Of a DNA stretch of 43,630 nucleotides, positions 33,694-43,546 are shown piece by piece. Source of the stretch: Elainella sp. Prado103 (GTDB lineage: Bacteria; Cyanobacteriota; Cyanobacteriia; Elainellales; Elainellaceae); the NCBI GenBank assembly GCA_025454395.1, contig JALOOM010000067.1, forward strand, positions 1 through 43,630. Direction: 5' to 3'. The notes under the pieces are model-generated. The model saw only the letters and a program-made list of their open reading frames with translations, was not told where the DNA came from and ran no database searches. How positions within the stretch are numbered: the first letter of the stretch is position 1; every line of letters begins with the position of its first letter. A program made the position numbers and the translations under genes.

Positions 33694-35124
33694 CTAGACT
33701 TTTTCGTGGGAGAGGGCCACTTCCGGTTGGGGGGTGGAGACGGCAGGCGGTTTGCGGGAGCGACGTACGAGCCAGAATCCAACGGCTGCCAACCCGGCGA
33801 TTCCAGCGCCTCCGCCCACGATCCAGGGAAGATGGGATTCCGGATGGTCGATCAGGTCTTTGCGGACTTGCGTGATCTTTTGCTGAATGTAGGGAAACTC
33901 CGGGTTCAGGTCTTCGATTTCTTCAAACTTGGACAAAGCCGATCGATAACGCTGTTGTCCCATCAGCTTGATTCCTTCCCGGTAAAGTTCGGTTAAGCGT
34001 CCGGTTTGGGGTTCTACATTGGCTTGTGATAGATATTCCTTGATGATATCGCTGGGAATGGCAAAGTTAATGCCTTCAATTTTCTGTCCAGTTTGAGGAT
34101 CAACGCTGCCAAAGGTAGCGACTGCTACAGCATCGCCCTGTTTATTGAACACTGGCCCACCACTGTTCCCTGGACTGATCGCCGCATTGGTTTGAAAGAC
34201 TTCCCATCCGTCGGGCATGGTTTTTTCGGCGCTGATCAACCCTGATGTTAAGGACGGTTCGGGTTTGTCCCCAATATCTGCCCCGGCCGGATAGCCGAGT
34301 ACAAAAGTGGGATCGCCTGTGGTGATAGCTTCTGCGTCACCAAGCTGAACAGTCGGCAGATTGTCGGCATCGATCTTTAACACTGCCACATCTTTGCCAG
34401 GAGCAGGCTTACCTTCCGCTTTCACGTCACTGATGTAGGTTTTTTGCTCCACTTGCGGGCTAGCGGGTGCTACGATCGCTTTGACAGAACGCTCCACATC
34501 GCCAATTTCCAGATATTCGGCATAATAGTCCAGGCTACCACTCAAACAGAGTTCAATCAGTTCTTGCGTGCCGATCGTTTGGGCCAGCATCTCCTGACCA
34601 TCTGAGCCTAGCTCAGCCATAAACTCTTTGCAGTTCGCGATGGCAATCTCTCTGAGTGCGCTGGTCGCTAGTTCCCGTTTCAGTTCATCCCCTTCGCTGG
34701 AAACCACATGGGCGTTGGTCACGACATAACCGTTATCGCTGACAATAAAACCGCTGCCCTGGCTCGTTGCCTCCGGGTTTTTGCGGATGATCTCATTGCT
34801 TGGAGCCAGATACTCCAGCGGATTGGTGAAGACTTCTTGGATGATCAGCGCTAAGATTTTTGCCTCAGATCCGACTTGGGCGAGGCTACTTCTGTTCTGA
34901 CTCAACCAGGCTTCCAACTTACCTTCATCGACTTGATAATCAGGCACTGTAATTTCTGCCTGATGGGTTGCCTGAATCATCACCGTGCCGGGCTTATTGA
35001 GATCGGCGATTTCGTTTGGTTTCAGTTCGGTGACTCCGGAATCCCGACAGGCGGTGAAGAAAATTGGCAGCAGTCCCAGTAGAGCCAGGTTTTTTGTCAA
35101 TCGGGGCAATTGAGGCTTCAGCAT
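33694..35124 (-). CDS. Trypsin-like serine protease, probable lipoprotein with C-terminal TM helix
   Basis: A 476-residue protein from the ATG at 35124, supported by AGGAGA 7 bases upstream. The longer frame to 35286 adds residues with no protein character. A hydrophobic N-terminus with FFTAC puts a lipobox-like Cys at 26. The S1C-type protease domain has His139 in VVTNAHVV, Asp245 in KDVAVLKID and Ser321 in SPGNSGGPV. An insertion of about 100 residues between His and Asp contains four Cys-poor helices (ELATSALREI, GTQELIELCL). A short TPR-like part (YREGIKLMGQQRYRSALSKFEEI) follows, then one transmembrane helix (about 437-460) and a basic tail. No PDZ domain is present, unlike DegP. It probably acts in the periplasm or lumen in protein quality control; that role is inferred. 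Confidence 0.9.
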   Translation of the reverse strand: MLKPQLPRLTKNLALLGLLPIFFTACRDSGVTELKPNEIADLNKPGTVMIQATHQAEITVPDYQVDEGKLEAWLSQNRSSLAQVGSEAKILALIIQEVFTNPLEYLAPSNEIIRKNPEATSQGSGFIVSDNGYVVTNAHVVSSEGDELKRELATSALREIAIANCKEFMAELGSDGQEMLAQTIGTQELIELCLSGSLDYYAEYLEIGDVERSVKAIVAPASPQVEQKTYISDVKAEGKPAPGKDVAVLKIDADNLPTVQLGDAEAITTGDPTFVLGYPAGADIGDKPEPSLTSGLISAEKTMPDGWEVFQTNAAISPGNSGGPVFNKQGDAVAVATFGSVDPQTGQKIEGINFAIPSDIIKEYLSQANVEPQTGRLTELYREGIKLMGQQRYRSALSKFEEIEDLNPEFPYIQQKITQVRKDLIDHPESHLPWIVGGGAGIAGLAAVGFWLVRRSRKPPAVSTPQPEVALSHEKV

Positions 35125-35372
35125 TGCGATTCTCCTGAGAGGATTGAGATGGGAATGAGTGGGGCCGGAGTTGCGGTCAGTCACGAATTCACTCCAGCTA
35201 TCCCTACCTATCGATCGGGCGACCCAACCTATGCAGCGCACCGCAACTTGTGTCGCAAATCGCAACTTAGGCAACAAATGCAACAAAATGCAAAATTTCG
35301 TGAATTAAATGCTTGAGTTCTGTTCAGCAAACAGATAATCTCTGGTAAAAGTAATTCTTTCGGGAGAGAAGT

Positions 35373-35825
35373 ATGAAGCGTTTCCATCACCTCGTTGCCC
35401 CAGCTCTGCTACTCGCTTTAGGAACGACTCTCGCAGGCTGTGATCTACTCAATGCCTTCAAGTTGCCGATGGATTCCGCTTCCGATCCGGCCGCAACGAA
35501 CGCGACTGATCCGGCTGCTACTGGACAAGCTCCGGTGGCCGCTCCAGCGAAAGAGAACTTTGCCTGCCGCACGCCAAATTATGTTGCAACAGTAACTTGG
35601 CAGGGAGAACAGGCAGTAATGGGCTTTGGTCGATCCAACGAAGCTCCTACGGTACAAAATGTGTCAGCCGCAGTGAAAGCCAATGCAGATGGCAGTTTTA
35701 CCTATGAGTTCAACCAAAATGCTCTGTTCTACACTCGGGTTTATCCCGATCGCACCTGTCTGATTCAAGTGATCAACCCCACCAATAACACGGTCGCGGT
35801 GGAGGAAAGTGGTGCTCTTGGCTAG
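35373..35825 (+). CDS. Small lipoprotein of unknown function
   Basis: A 150-residue protein with a textbook lipoprotein signal: MKRFHHL, a hydrophobic stretch, and LAGC with lipidated Cys23. A linker rich in Asp/Pro/Ala/Thr repeats (DPAATNATDPAATGQAP) follows. The compact C-terminal domain (about 62-150) contains FACRTPNYVATVTW, GFGRSNEAP and YPDRTCLIQVINP, with two cysteines that could form a disulfide. I do not recognise the domain; the beta-rich look is vaguely like small lysozyme-inhibitor folds but without their signature. GGGAGAG lies about 9 bases upstream of the ATG. It is divergent from the protease and 18 bases before the YihY gene, so it probably shares a transcript with the latter. 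Confidence 0.85.
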   Translation: MKRFHHLVAPALLLALGTTLAGCDLLNAFKLPMDSASDPAATNATDPAATGQAPVAAPAKENFACRTPNYVATVTWQGEQAVMGFGRSNEAPTVQNVSAAVKANADGSFTYEFNQNALFYTRVYPDRTCLIQVINPTNNTVAVEESGALG

Positions 35826-35843
35826 GTCGTCTTCTTTCCCGCC

Positions 35844-36722
35844 ATGCCGTTTTTTCAGTTTTTTCGTTACCTGAATCGCCGGACGATTCGCAACCTGATT
35901 CGGGGCATGATCCATTGCCGATTGCCTGGTCTGGCGGCGGAGATGGCCTACAGCAATGCCTTGGCAATCTTTCCAGCCATGATTGGTCTGGTGACGGTGA
36001 TTGGGATGGTACCGATCGCTCCGGATGGTGTGGGTTCGATTACGGGCGAGTTGCTGCAAGTGGCACCGCCGGAAGTCATTCAGTTGCTGGAAGGCTTTTT
36101 GCAGCAGGTGCAGTTGCCCAACAGTGAGCGGGTGTTTTCGATTAGTTTTGCGGTGACAATTTGGATCGCATCGGGGGCGATTAGTGTGGCGATGGCAGCG
36201 ATGGATCAGATCCATCAAACTCCAATGCGGCAACGTCGTCCCTATTGGCATGCACGGCTGATCGCGATTTTGCTAACGGTGGGGACTGTGATCGCCTTGT
36301 TGGGTGCTTCTTTTTTGGTCGTGATTAGCGATCTAATGTTGCAGTTTGCGGGTCGATTTGTAGATGTACCTCAGCTCGAATTCTGGCGCGATCTGGCTAA
36401 TGTGCGCTGGTTGATTGCCTTTACAATCCTGATTATGGGTTTTAGTGTGCTCTATCGCTTTGGGCCTAGCCGTTGGGATGTGGGCACGCCGTTATTGCCG
36501 GGGGCGATCGTGGGAGCATCTCTCTGGGCCATTATCTCTCAGGCGTTTCGCCTTTATCTTGCCTATTTTGGTTCCCGGCTCAACCTAACCTATGGTACGC
36601 TTAGTGCTGGAGTTTTGCTGTTGCTGTGGCTGAATCTGAGTTCTTTGGCATTGTTGATTGGGGCGCAGCTCAATGTCACGGTAGGGGAAGCGATGCGGCT
36701 TGCAGTTCGGCGTGAGGATTAG
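35844..36722 (+). CDS. YihY/BrkB-family inner-membrane protein
   Basis: A 292-residue integral membrane protein with about six hydrophobic helices. Family features include the start FFRYLNRRTIRNLIRG, GLAAEMAYSNALAIFPAMIGLV, the GASFLVVISDL and FTILIMGFSVLYRFGPSR segments, PGAIVGASLWAIISQAFRLYL, YGTLSAGVLLLLWLNLSSLALLIGAQLNV and a short basic tail. It was once called ribonuclease BN in error; the real role of the family is not established, though a transporter-like function is suspected. It is only 18 bases after the lipoprotein gene. The last codons fall within a 14-bp tandem repeat that supplies the stop. Confidence 0.93.
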   Translation: MPFFQFFRYLNRRTIRNLIRGMIHCRLPGLAAEMAYSNALAIFPAMIGLVTVIGMVPIAPDGVGSITGELLQVAPPEVIQLLEGFLQQVQLPNSERVFSISFAVTIWIASGAISVAMAAMDQIHQTPMRQRRPYWHARLIAILLTVGTVIALLGASFLVVISDLMLQFAGRFVDVPQLEFWRDLANVRWLIAFTILIMGFSVLYRFGPSRWDVGTPLLPGAIVGASLWAIISQAFRLYLAYFGSRLNLTYGTLSAGVLLLLWLNLSSLALLIGAQLNVTVGEAMRLAVRRED

Positions 36723-36755
36723 GGAGAGAGGATTAGGGAGAGAGGATTAGGGAGA
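36714..36755. repeat. 14-bp tandem repeat, 3 copies, including the yihY stop
   Basis: GAGGATTAGGGAGA begins at 36714, 36728 and 36742. The first copy contains the final codons and TAG stop of the YihY gene, as the rsmE repeat sits at the end of its gene. Confidence 0.9.
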
Positions 36756-36899
36756 ATAGGGATAGGCTTATGCTTGAGGTTTTTCCCCCAGGGATCGCCC
36801 TCCCTAAAGCTCATTCTCTCAAGGGTGTCTTCTTAGCCCTTGATTGGCTCATTGTTTTGCTCAGCCAATATATTTACTAAGCCAAGTAAATCGAGCCGC

Positions 36900-37820
36900 T
36901 TAAATTGAAAAAATGCTGAGGTTCAAAGTTTGAGTTAGTTGCTCCAACAAAAATAATCCTGCGACCGAGTTGCCTGCTCGATCGAGCGGTGGACTATAGC
37001 AGGCAATCGCTCCCACTCTAGGGATTACGGCTAATAATCCGCCACTGATTCCTGATTTAATCGGCAAGCCAATCTGAACGGCATATCTGCTAGATGTCTC
37101 ATATAATCCGCAGGTCAGCATTAAGGCATTCACTATTTTTTGATAATTGGATTCAATTTCGGTTTGAGGTTGAGCAAGTAAGGTTCCTAACTTTGTTAAA
37201 TCCTCTACTGTGCCTGATAAGCAGCAAATCTGCTGGTATGTATCTAGCGTCGTTTGAATATCCTCTAAATATCCAGCTTGGTTTAAACCATGAGCAATCG
37301 CCTGATTGATCGGGTTGGGGAATGCTTGAATTGATTGCAGCATGATTGGATCGAAAGTAAGCTGACTGTTGGCTAATTGATTGAGCCAGTCATTCAGCCT
37401 CTGACATCGCGAAGATGCGGTTTTTCCGGGCAGCAATTCAGCTAAGACGAGAGCTCCACTATTGATCATGGGATTTCGTGGCTTAAATTGATCAATTTCT
37501 AGCTGAGCCAGGGAGTTGAAGGGATATTCTGAGGGTTGGAGATTAACTTTCTGGAACACTCGATCTGACCCGACCTGCTGCAACAGATACAGCAGCACAA
37601 AGGGCTTGATCAGGCTCATGAGCGGAAATTGATGGCTTTCCCGTTCGACTGAAAAACTTTGCCCATCGGTTTGGCGCACCTGTACTGCAAATTGATGGAT
37701 TCGATCGGGACTAGATAATAGAGGAATATGCTGGGGCAATTGCCCAGACTGCACTTTGGTTCGGGCTTGCATTGCCCAGCTTTCGAGTTGGGGTTGCGTC
37801 AGTGCCGCTAGTTTAGCCAT
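36900..37820 (-). CDS. glsA: Glutaminase A
   Basis: A 306-residue serine-dependent beta-lactamase-fold enzyme that hydrolyses glutamine to glutamate and ammonia. The catalytic Ser69-x-x-Lys72 lies in FPLMSLIKPFVL. Further family blocks are KPRNPMINSGAL, the LDTYQQICCLSGTVEDLTKLGTLLA region, CGLYETSSRYAVQIGLPIKSGISGGLLAVIP and CYSPPLDRAGNSVAG near the C-terminus. The usual GKVADYIP near the N-terminus is replaced by SGQLPQHIPLL, a modest departure. No signal peptide is seen, so it is cytoplasmic. It is convergent with the YihY gene and divergent from the 38395 gene. Nitrogen salvage, as for agrE, is its expected role. Confidence 0.93.
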   Translation of the reverse strand: MAKLAALTQPQLESWAMQARTKVQSGQLPQHIPLLSSPDRIHQFAVQVRQTDGQSFSVERESHQFPLMSLIKPFVLLYLLQQVGSDRVFQKVNLQPSEYPFNSLAQLEIDQFKPRNPMINSGALVLAELLPGKTASSRCQRLNDWLNQLANSQLTFDPIMLQSIQAFPNPINQAIAHGLNQAGYLEDIQTTLDTYQQICCLSGTVEDLTKLGTLLAQPQTEIESNYQKIVNALMLTCGLYETSSRYAVQIGLPIKSGISGGLLAVIPRVGAIACYSPPLDRAGNSVAGLFLLEQLTQTLNLSIFSI

Positions 37821-38140
37821 TGGATTTTGCGGAGGTGAATTGGGAATGTTTTCAGATATTAGTGGGTTTGAGCAAGTGATGGCACCCTAATATGATGTTC
37901 TTAAAATAAGAAGTCATGGAAAACTGCACATTTACAAAACCCTATAAAACATGATTATTCAAAAAGGTGAGTCTTAATAAAACATACGATTCGAAATAGA
38001 TTGTGCGAAAAAGATAATGAAATCTATGTTTCCAGCTAGTGGTAAAGCCGGTGCTCCTAACTCAAGCATCAGCCAGGGATCGCCATAGGATCGCTACAGA
38101 CTGGTAAGAAGTTGCGGAATTAACCTCAAGACATTGGTCT

Positions 38141-38170
38141 ATTAAAGATCAATTAACGCCACCTTAAGCT
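38141..38170 (+). promoter_or_regulatory. Pho-box-like triple repeat before the GDPD gene
   Basis: Three octamers share a TTAA core and are spaced exactly 11 bases apart: ATTAAAGA (38141), ATTAACGC (38152) and CTTAAGCT (38163). Cyanobacterial Pho boxes are tandem YTTAAYYW octamers separated by 3 bases, the same geometry. Each octamer here departs from the consensus in one to three places. The block is 225 bases upstream of the ATG at 38395, so a long leader is implied. Most of the 37821-38394 spacer is otherwise AT-rich without a gene. Confidence 0.5.
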
Positions 38171-38394
38171 AAAAATGGCAGAGTCTTTGAGGGTGTAAAT
38201 TTCGCCGCAGTTATATTGCGACTTATCCCAAGGTTATGCACTGTGTTGCATCCCGAAGAGCGCAATCTGACCTGTTTTGGCATGTCTTAAAAATGATAAT
38301 GATTTTGAACCTCGTTGCATCCCTCCTTCAGATGAGCGATGTTCCGAATTTTACTCGTTCACCTATTGTGAGCATCTAGGGAGACTCGGCAACA

Positions 38395-41300
38395 ATGCAA
38401 GATTTCGACATAAATCAACCTACGCAGGTTCAAGCGTTGGACTCCGAAAACTTGGAGCAGGGTGGTCAACTCTCTTTCCTGTCTGGCCCGGCTAAACTGG
38501 AAGGCTTTGCCTCACTGCCTGCTGATACCTTTGCTGAAGGGCCGCCTGCGGGAGCAGATGACGGGACTGGCAACCCCATTTCGGGTGGGGGCGGCCGGAC
38601 TGGCCCCTTTGAGGGGCAACCTGTGCAGGGCTTCAGCGGTGTGCAATTTGCGCCCGGTGGCGATGGCTCGACTTTCTGGTTCCTCTCAGATAATGGTTTT
38701 GGGGCACAAACCAACAGTGCCGATTATCTATTGCGGCTTTATCAAGTCGATCCCGATTTTGCGGGATCTGAAGCGGGCGATGGCTCTGTGGACATTCAAG
38801 GGTTTGTCCAACTCAGCGATCCAGATAACCTGATCCCGTTTGCAATTGTCAACGATGGCACCCCTGAAAGACAGCTCACCGGGGCTGATTTTGATGTCGA
38901 ATCGTTTGTGATTGACAGCAACGGCGAAATTTGGATTGGCGATGAATTTGGGCCTTATATCTTGCATTTCGATGCCACCGGCAAACTGCTGGAAGCCCCG
39001 ATCGCCACCCCGAATCTCAATGTGCTCAAAACCCTCAACGGTCAAGATCCCTTCGTGATCGGTCACCGGGGCGCGAGTGGGGAATTGCCAGAGCATACGT
39101 TAGAAGCCTACAGCTTGGCGATCACTCGCGGTGCCGACTTCATCGAACCCGACTTAGTCGCTACCAAGGATGGCGTGTTGATTGCCCGCCATGAGCCCAT
39201 CCTCGGCAGCACCACCGATGTGGCCAGCCGTCCGGAATTTGCTGATCGCAAGCGCAGTGGCGTGATCGATGGTGTGCTGTACGAAGACGAATTCTTTGCC
39301 TCCGACTTTACCCTGGCAGAAATCAAAACTCTGCGGGCGATCATGCCTCAAGGCTACCGCACGGATCTTTACGATGGGGTGTTCCAGATCCCGACTTTAG
39401 AGGAAGTGATCAACCTGGTTAAACAGGTCGAGCAGGACACCGGCAAAAAGATTGGCATCTATCCGGAAACCAAGCACCCCACCTATCACGACGATCTGGG
39501 ACTATCTCTGGAAGAACCGCTGCTGGCTACCCTGGAAGCGACCGGCTTTACCGATCCCGATCGAGTCTTTATCCAGTCTTTTGAGGTCTCTAACCTGAAG
39601 GAACTCAATACCAAGACGGACATTCCACTGGTACAGTTGCTGGATGCCTATGATGTCGCTCTGGATGGATCGCTGATTTATCAAGATGTGAATGCTCGTC
39701 CTTACGACTTTACCGTCAGCGGCGACACTCGCACCTATGGCGATCTGCAAACTCTAGAAGGGCTGGCAGAAATTGCTGAGTATGCGGATGGGATCGGGCC
39801 TTGGAAGCGAATGATCGTTTCCGTGAAAGGAGTGGATGAAGATGGTGATGGCGTAGCTGATGATGTTAATGGTGACGGTACTGTCAATGATGCCGATAAA
39901 ACCACTACTGCCCCTTCCAGTCTGATCTCCGATGCGCATGAAGCAGGTCTGTTTGTCCATGCCTATACCTTCCGTAATGAAGGACGCTTTTTAGCCTCTG
40001 ACTATCAGGGCAACCCCAACAAAGAATATGAGCAATTCATCAGTCTGGGGGTCGATGGCTACTTTACCGACTTTCCGGGCACGGGAGATCTGGTGCGCGA
40101 TCAGATCACGAGCGATACGGTTCGATCGCCCCAAAACCCAGCGGTTTCTGCCACGACTGAGTTTGAGACGCTGACGGGTGAGGCTCCGATCGTGATCGGT
40201 CATCGGGGTGCCTCTGGATTACGCCCCGAACATACTTTGGCGGCTTATAAGCTGGCGATCGCCCAAGGGGCAGACTTTATTGAACCCGACTTGGTGGTGA
40301 CCCAAGATGGGGTGTTGATCGCCCGACATGAGCCGCTGCTAGCTGTGGTGCTACTCAACCCGGATGGCACGATTCAGCGCGATGCCAACGGTAACCCCGT
40401 GCTGAACACCACCGACACCAGCACCGATGTTTACCTGCGCCCTGAATTCGCCGATCGGCTGACGGTGAAAAATCTAGATGGTCGCTTGGTGGGCGGCTGG
40501 TATGCCGAAGACTTTACCCTGGCAGAGGTCAAGCAACTCAACGCCATTGAGCGGATTCCAGCCCTGCGCGGCACTGAGTTTGATCGCGACGGATTGAAGG
40601 TGCCCACCCTGTCCGAGGTGATTGATCTGGTGCAGGCGGTCGAAGCCGAAACTGGGCGCAAGATCGGCATTTATCCCGAAACCAAACATCCCACCTTCTT
40701 TGAACAACAGGGCTATAACACCAGCCAGCTCTTGGTGGATACCCTGGTCGCAGAAGGTTTCACCGATCCAGAGCGGGTGTTCATCCAATCCTTTGAGGTG
40801 AGCAATCTGAAGGCACTGCATGAGACGATCATGCCTGCTGCCGATCTCGACATTCCGCTGGTGCAGCTTTTCGGCAGTGCCGGTCAACCCTATGACTTTG
40901 TTGTGAAGGGTGACAGCCGCACCTACACCGATCTGTCTACCCCAACGGGTTTAGCAGAAATTGCGGAATATGCCGATGGGATCGGCCCCAACAAACAGCG
41001 AATTGTGCCTCTATCTACAGTGGATGCGGATGGTAACGGTCAGCCTGATGATCAGAATGGCGATGGGGTGATTAGTGACGGCGATCGGGTCACGGGGACT
41101 CCCACAACGCTGATTCAAGACGCTCATGCTGCTGGCTTGCTGGTTCACCTCTATACCCTGCGCAATGAGAGCTTCTTCCTGCCCGACAGCTACGAAGGTG
41201 ATCCACTAAAGGAATACCAGCAGTTCATTGAACTGGGCGTAGATGGCTTCTTCACCGACTTCCCAGGCACAGGCTTCACGGCACGCAGCACTTTCCTATC

Positions 41301-42333
41301 AGACCCGGCTGTCCCCAACCTCAGCCGCTCTCAGGGGTTTGAAGGGATGGCATTCAGCCCCGATCGCGCCACGCTCTACCCATTACTAGAAGGCACAGTC
41401 GTGGGGGATCCGGCGGGTTCCTTGCGGATTTATGAATTCGATGTCGCTAGCAGTTCCTTCACAGGTCTGGCTGGTCTATATCAGTTAGAGTCACCCACCC
41501 ATGCGATCGGAGACTTCACGCCAATTAATGACAATGAGTTCCTGATCATTGAGCGGGATAACGGCCAGGGCGAAGCGGCTGAATTCAAAAAGATCTTCAA
41601 GATTGACTTATCTGAGATCGACAGCAAAGGCTTCGTCCAGAAAGAAGAAGTGGTTGATTTGCTCAACATTAGCGATCCCAACGATCTGAATGGCGATGGT
41701 AAAACCACCTTTGATTTTCCATTCGTCACGATCGAGGATGTCTTGGTGCTGGATGAGGATACGATTCTGGTCGCCAACGACAACAACTTTCCATTCTCGA
41801 TCGGTCGTGGCCCGGATATCGACAACAACGAAATCATTCAGATTCAGCTCAGCAAGCCGTTGAACCTGGATCCGCGTTTGGGTGTTGCAGGGCTACCCGC
41901 TCAACCCGTTGCCGAACTGGTAGATTTAACCGGATTTGACAGTGAGGTGGCGGTGAATGTCAGTATCAGTCGTGAAGCAGGGTTCAACAATGGGTTGAGA
42001 TTCTACGAAACCGATGCGCAAGGCGCGGTGGGTGGTCTGCTACCGGGTGAAACCGGCTATGAGGCCGCTGTAGCAGCCAATCTACTGACCGCAGAGTTAG
42101 CGGTGGACAACAATGCAACAACGACCGTTGATTTGACGCTGCCTGGCGGTAAGTTCTATGCGCCAGCCCTGCTGATTAACGGCAGTCTGACGGATCTGGG
42201 AACGATCGAAGATGCGACTTTAGGTAATGCCCGAATCCAGCGGCAGGGCAATGTTTGGCGGTTTGAAGATTGGACAGACAACGACTTCAATGATTTGGTG
42301 ATTACGATCAATTCGGCGAAGGCAGTTGTTTAG
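38395..42333 (+). CDS. Two glycerophosphodiesterase domains nested in a phytase-like propeller, with DUF4114-like tail
   Basis: A 1312-residue protein. The N-terminal half of an esterase-like phytase propeller (about 30-210; [43 protein letters not shown]) is followed by GDPD 1 (about 215-568) and GDPD 2 (about 595-962), each with [36 protein letters not shown] and [22 protein letters not shown]. The propeller then resumes (about 978-1160; [36 protein letters not shown]). A final domain (about 1180-1310, [20 protein letters not shown]) resembles DUF4114. Each GDPD holds an Asp-rich, EF-hand-like insert ([20 protein letters not shown]). It should release glycerol-3-phosphate from glycerophosphodiesters. 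No signal peptide is seen; type I secretion is possible. The ATG has GGGAG about 14 bases upstream. Confidence 0.93.
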   Translation: MQDFDINQPTQVQALDSENLEQGGQLSFLSGPAKLEGFASLPADTFAEGPPAGADDGTGNPISGGGGRTGPFEGQPVQGFSGVQFAPGGDGSTFWFLSDNGFGAQTNSADYLLRLYQVDPDFAGSEAGDGSVDIQGFVQLSDPDNLIPFAIVNDGTPERQLTGADFDVESFVIDSNGEIWIGDEFGPYILHFDATGKLLEAPIATPNLNVLKTLNGQDPFVIGHRGASGELPEHTLEAYSLAITRGADFIEPDLVATKDGVLIARHEPILGSTTDVASRPEFADRKRSGVIDGVLYEDEFFASDFTLAEIKTLRAIMPQGYRTDLYDGVFQIPTLEEVINLVKQVEQDTGKKIGIYPETKHPTYHDDLGLSLEEPLLATLEATGFTDPDRVFIQSFEVSNLKELNTKTDIPLVQLLDAYDVALDGSLIYQDVNARPYDFTVSGDTRTYGDLQTLEGLAEIAEYADGIGPWKRMIVSVKGVDEDGDGVADDVNGDGTVNDADKTTTAPSSLISDAHEAGLFVHAYTFRNEGRFLASDYQGNPNKEYEQFISLGVDGYFTDFPGTGDLVRDQITSDTVRSPQNPAVSATTEFETLTGEAPIVIGHRGASGLRPEHTLAAYKLAIAQGADFIEPDLVVTQDGVLIARHEPLLAVVLLNPDGTIQRDANGNPVLNTTDTSTDVYLRPEFADRLTVKNLDGRLVGGWYAEDFTLAEVKQLNAIERIPALRGTEFDRDGLKVPTLSEVIDLVQAVEAETGRKIGIYPETKHPTFFEQQGYNTSQLLVDTLVAEGFTDPERVFIQSFEVSNLKALHETIMPAADLDIPLVQLFGSAGQPYDFVVKGDSRTYTDLSTPTGLAEIAEYADGIGPNKQRIVPLSTVDADGNGQPDDQNGDGVISDGDRVTGTPTTLIQDAHAAGLLVHLYTLRNESFFLPDSYEGDPLKEYQQFIELGVDGFFTDFPGTGFTARSTFLSDPAVPNLSRSQGFEGMAFSPDRATLYPLLEGTVVGDPAGSLRIYEFDVASSSFTGLAGLYQLESPTHAIGDFTPINDNEFLIIERDNGQGEAAEFKKIFKIDLSEIDSKGFVQKEEVVDLLNISDPNDLNGDGKTTFDFPFVTIEDVLVLDEDTILVANDNNFPFSIGRGPDIDNNEIIQIQLSKPLNLDPRLGVAGLPAQPVAELVDLTGFDSEVAVNVSISREAGFNNGLRFYETDAQGAVGGLLPGETGYEAAVAANLLTAELAVDNNATTTVDLTLPGGKFYAPALLINGSLTDLGTIEDATLGNARIQRQGNVWRFEDWTDNDFNDLVITINSAKAVV

Positions 42334-42489
42334 GCGGATTGATAGTTCTGGTCATTGATTCATTGATAGTTCTGTCATGGATGACATGGATTGATGCCTG
42401 GTTTTAAGGGGCGTGGATAGGGGTGGTGATTTGTGATGGGGGCTTTGCCCTCAAGGATTGCTGTCCCAACGATCCACGCTCAACTATTA

Positions 42490-42585
42490 CCAGGCGAATC
42501 TACTACCAGGCGAATCTACTACCAGGCGAATCTACTACCAGGCGAATCTACTACCAGGCGAATCTACTACCAGGCGAATCTACTA
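42490..42585. repeat. 16-bp perfect tandem repeat, 6 copies
   Basis: CCAGGCGAATCTACTA repeats without change at 42490, 42506, 42522, 42538, 42554 and 42570, between the convergent GDPD and ppk2 genes. Contiguous identical units with no spacers rule out a CRISPR array. Confidence 0.95.
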
Positions 42586-42600
42586 GATTAATCGCTCATT

Positions 42601-43500
42601 TCAAGACTCCTGCTCTAAAATTTTTCTGGCATTCAACAACTCTTTTCGATGAGCTTCTGTGACCTGAGGATAGGCTAAATTCAGTTGCTTGAGTTCATGC
42701 ACGATCACATGCGCTACAGTCAGGCGAGTGAACCATTTGTGATCGGCTGGCACAACATACCAGGGAGCCCATTCTGTACTGGTGTGGTTAAATACTGCTT
42801 CATATGCGTGAGTGTATTCATCCCAATGTTGCCGCTCTTTTACATCACTGATTGCAAATTTCCAATTTTTGTCAGGACGATCGATCCGTTTTAGAAATCG
42901 TTGTTTTTGTTCTTCCTTGGAAACATTTAAGAAAAACTTTAAAACCTTGATGCCATTATTCACCAAATATTTTTCAAAGTGATTGATCTCATCAAAGCGA
43001 TGTTCCCAAATGTTGGGATTGGATTTGAGATGGGGGGGGAGTTTTTGTTGAGCTAAAATTTCTGGATGTACCCGCACAATCAGGGTTTCTTCATAGTGAG
43101 AACGGTTAAAAATGCCGATCCGTCCTCGTTCTGGTAGGGCTTTGAACGATCGCCACAGATAGTCATGGTCGAGTTCTTCTTCAGAGGGTGATTTGAAATT
43201 GTAAACCTGACAGCCTTGAGGATTGATCCCAGACATGACATGTTTGATCGTGCTGTCTTTACCTGCCGCATCCATCGCCTGAAAAATAATCAACAGGGCA
43301 TAAATATCTTGAGCATAGAGGACATCCTGATATTGCGATAACTCATCTACACTGGCCTTTAGTAACGCCTCTACATCAAACTCTTTGCGCTTGAGCCCAG
43401 CAGTATCGGTGGGATCAAAATCAGAGAGCCGTACTTTGCTGCCCGGTTGCACAAGGTAATTGCGGGAATGAATTCTCTCTAGAAAGGCTTGAGGTTCCAT
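42601..43500 (-). CDS. ppk2: Polyphosphate kinase 2 family enzyme
   Basis: A 299-residue PPK2-type kinase, which moves phosphate between polyphosphate and nucleotides. The Walker A-type FQAMDAAGKDSTIKHVMSG (about 73-91) and the lid segment NRSHYEETLIVRVHPE, with KRIDRPDKNWKFA and WDEYTHAYEAVF, match the family. The length and SGINPQGCQVYNFKSPS text are those of single-domain PPK2s, which include class III enzymes that phosphorylate AMP and ADP; the class is uncertain here. It is convergent with the GDPD gene. Upstream lies an 11-bp palindrome with TTAAC cores. With the two large phosphatases it suggests handling of scavenged phosphate. Confidence 0.93.
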   Translation of the reverse strand: MEPQAFLERIHSRNYLVQPGSKVRLSDFDPTDTAGLKRKEFDVEALLKASVDELSQYQDVLYAQDIYALLIIFQAMDAAGKDSTIKHVMSGINPQGCQVYNFKSPSEEELDHDYLWRSFKALPERGRIGIFNRSHYEETLIVRVHPEILAQQKLPPHLKSNPNIWEHRFDEINHFEKYLVNNGIKVLKFFLNVSKEEQKQRFLKRIDRPDKNWKFAISDVKERQHWDEYTHAYEAVFNHTSTEWAPWYVVPADHKWFTRLTVAHVIVHELKQLNLAYPQVTEAHRKELLNARKILEQES

Positions 43501-43546
43501 AACAGGTGCGCAGTGAATTTTGTTGGCAAGGTTAATTTAACATTAT

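Noticed and set aside
42490..42585. Regular 16-bp repeats considered as a CRISPR array
   Set aside because: The units are contiguous with no unique spacers, shorter than CRISPR repeats, and no cas genes are near.
42423..42662. A 79-codon frame ahead of ppk2
   Set aside because: Most of it translates the 16-bp repeat (QANLLPGEST units) and it overlaps the end of ppk2.
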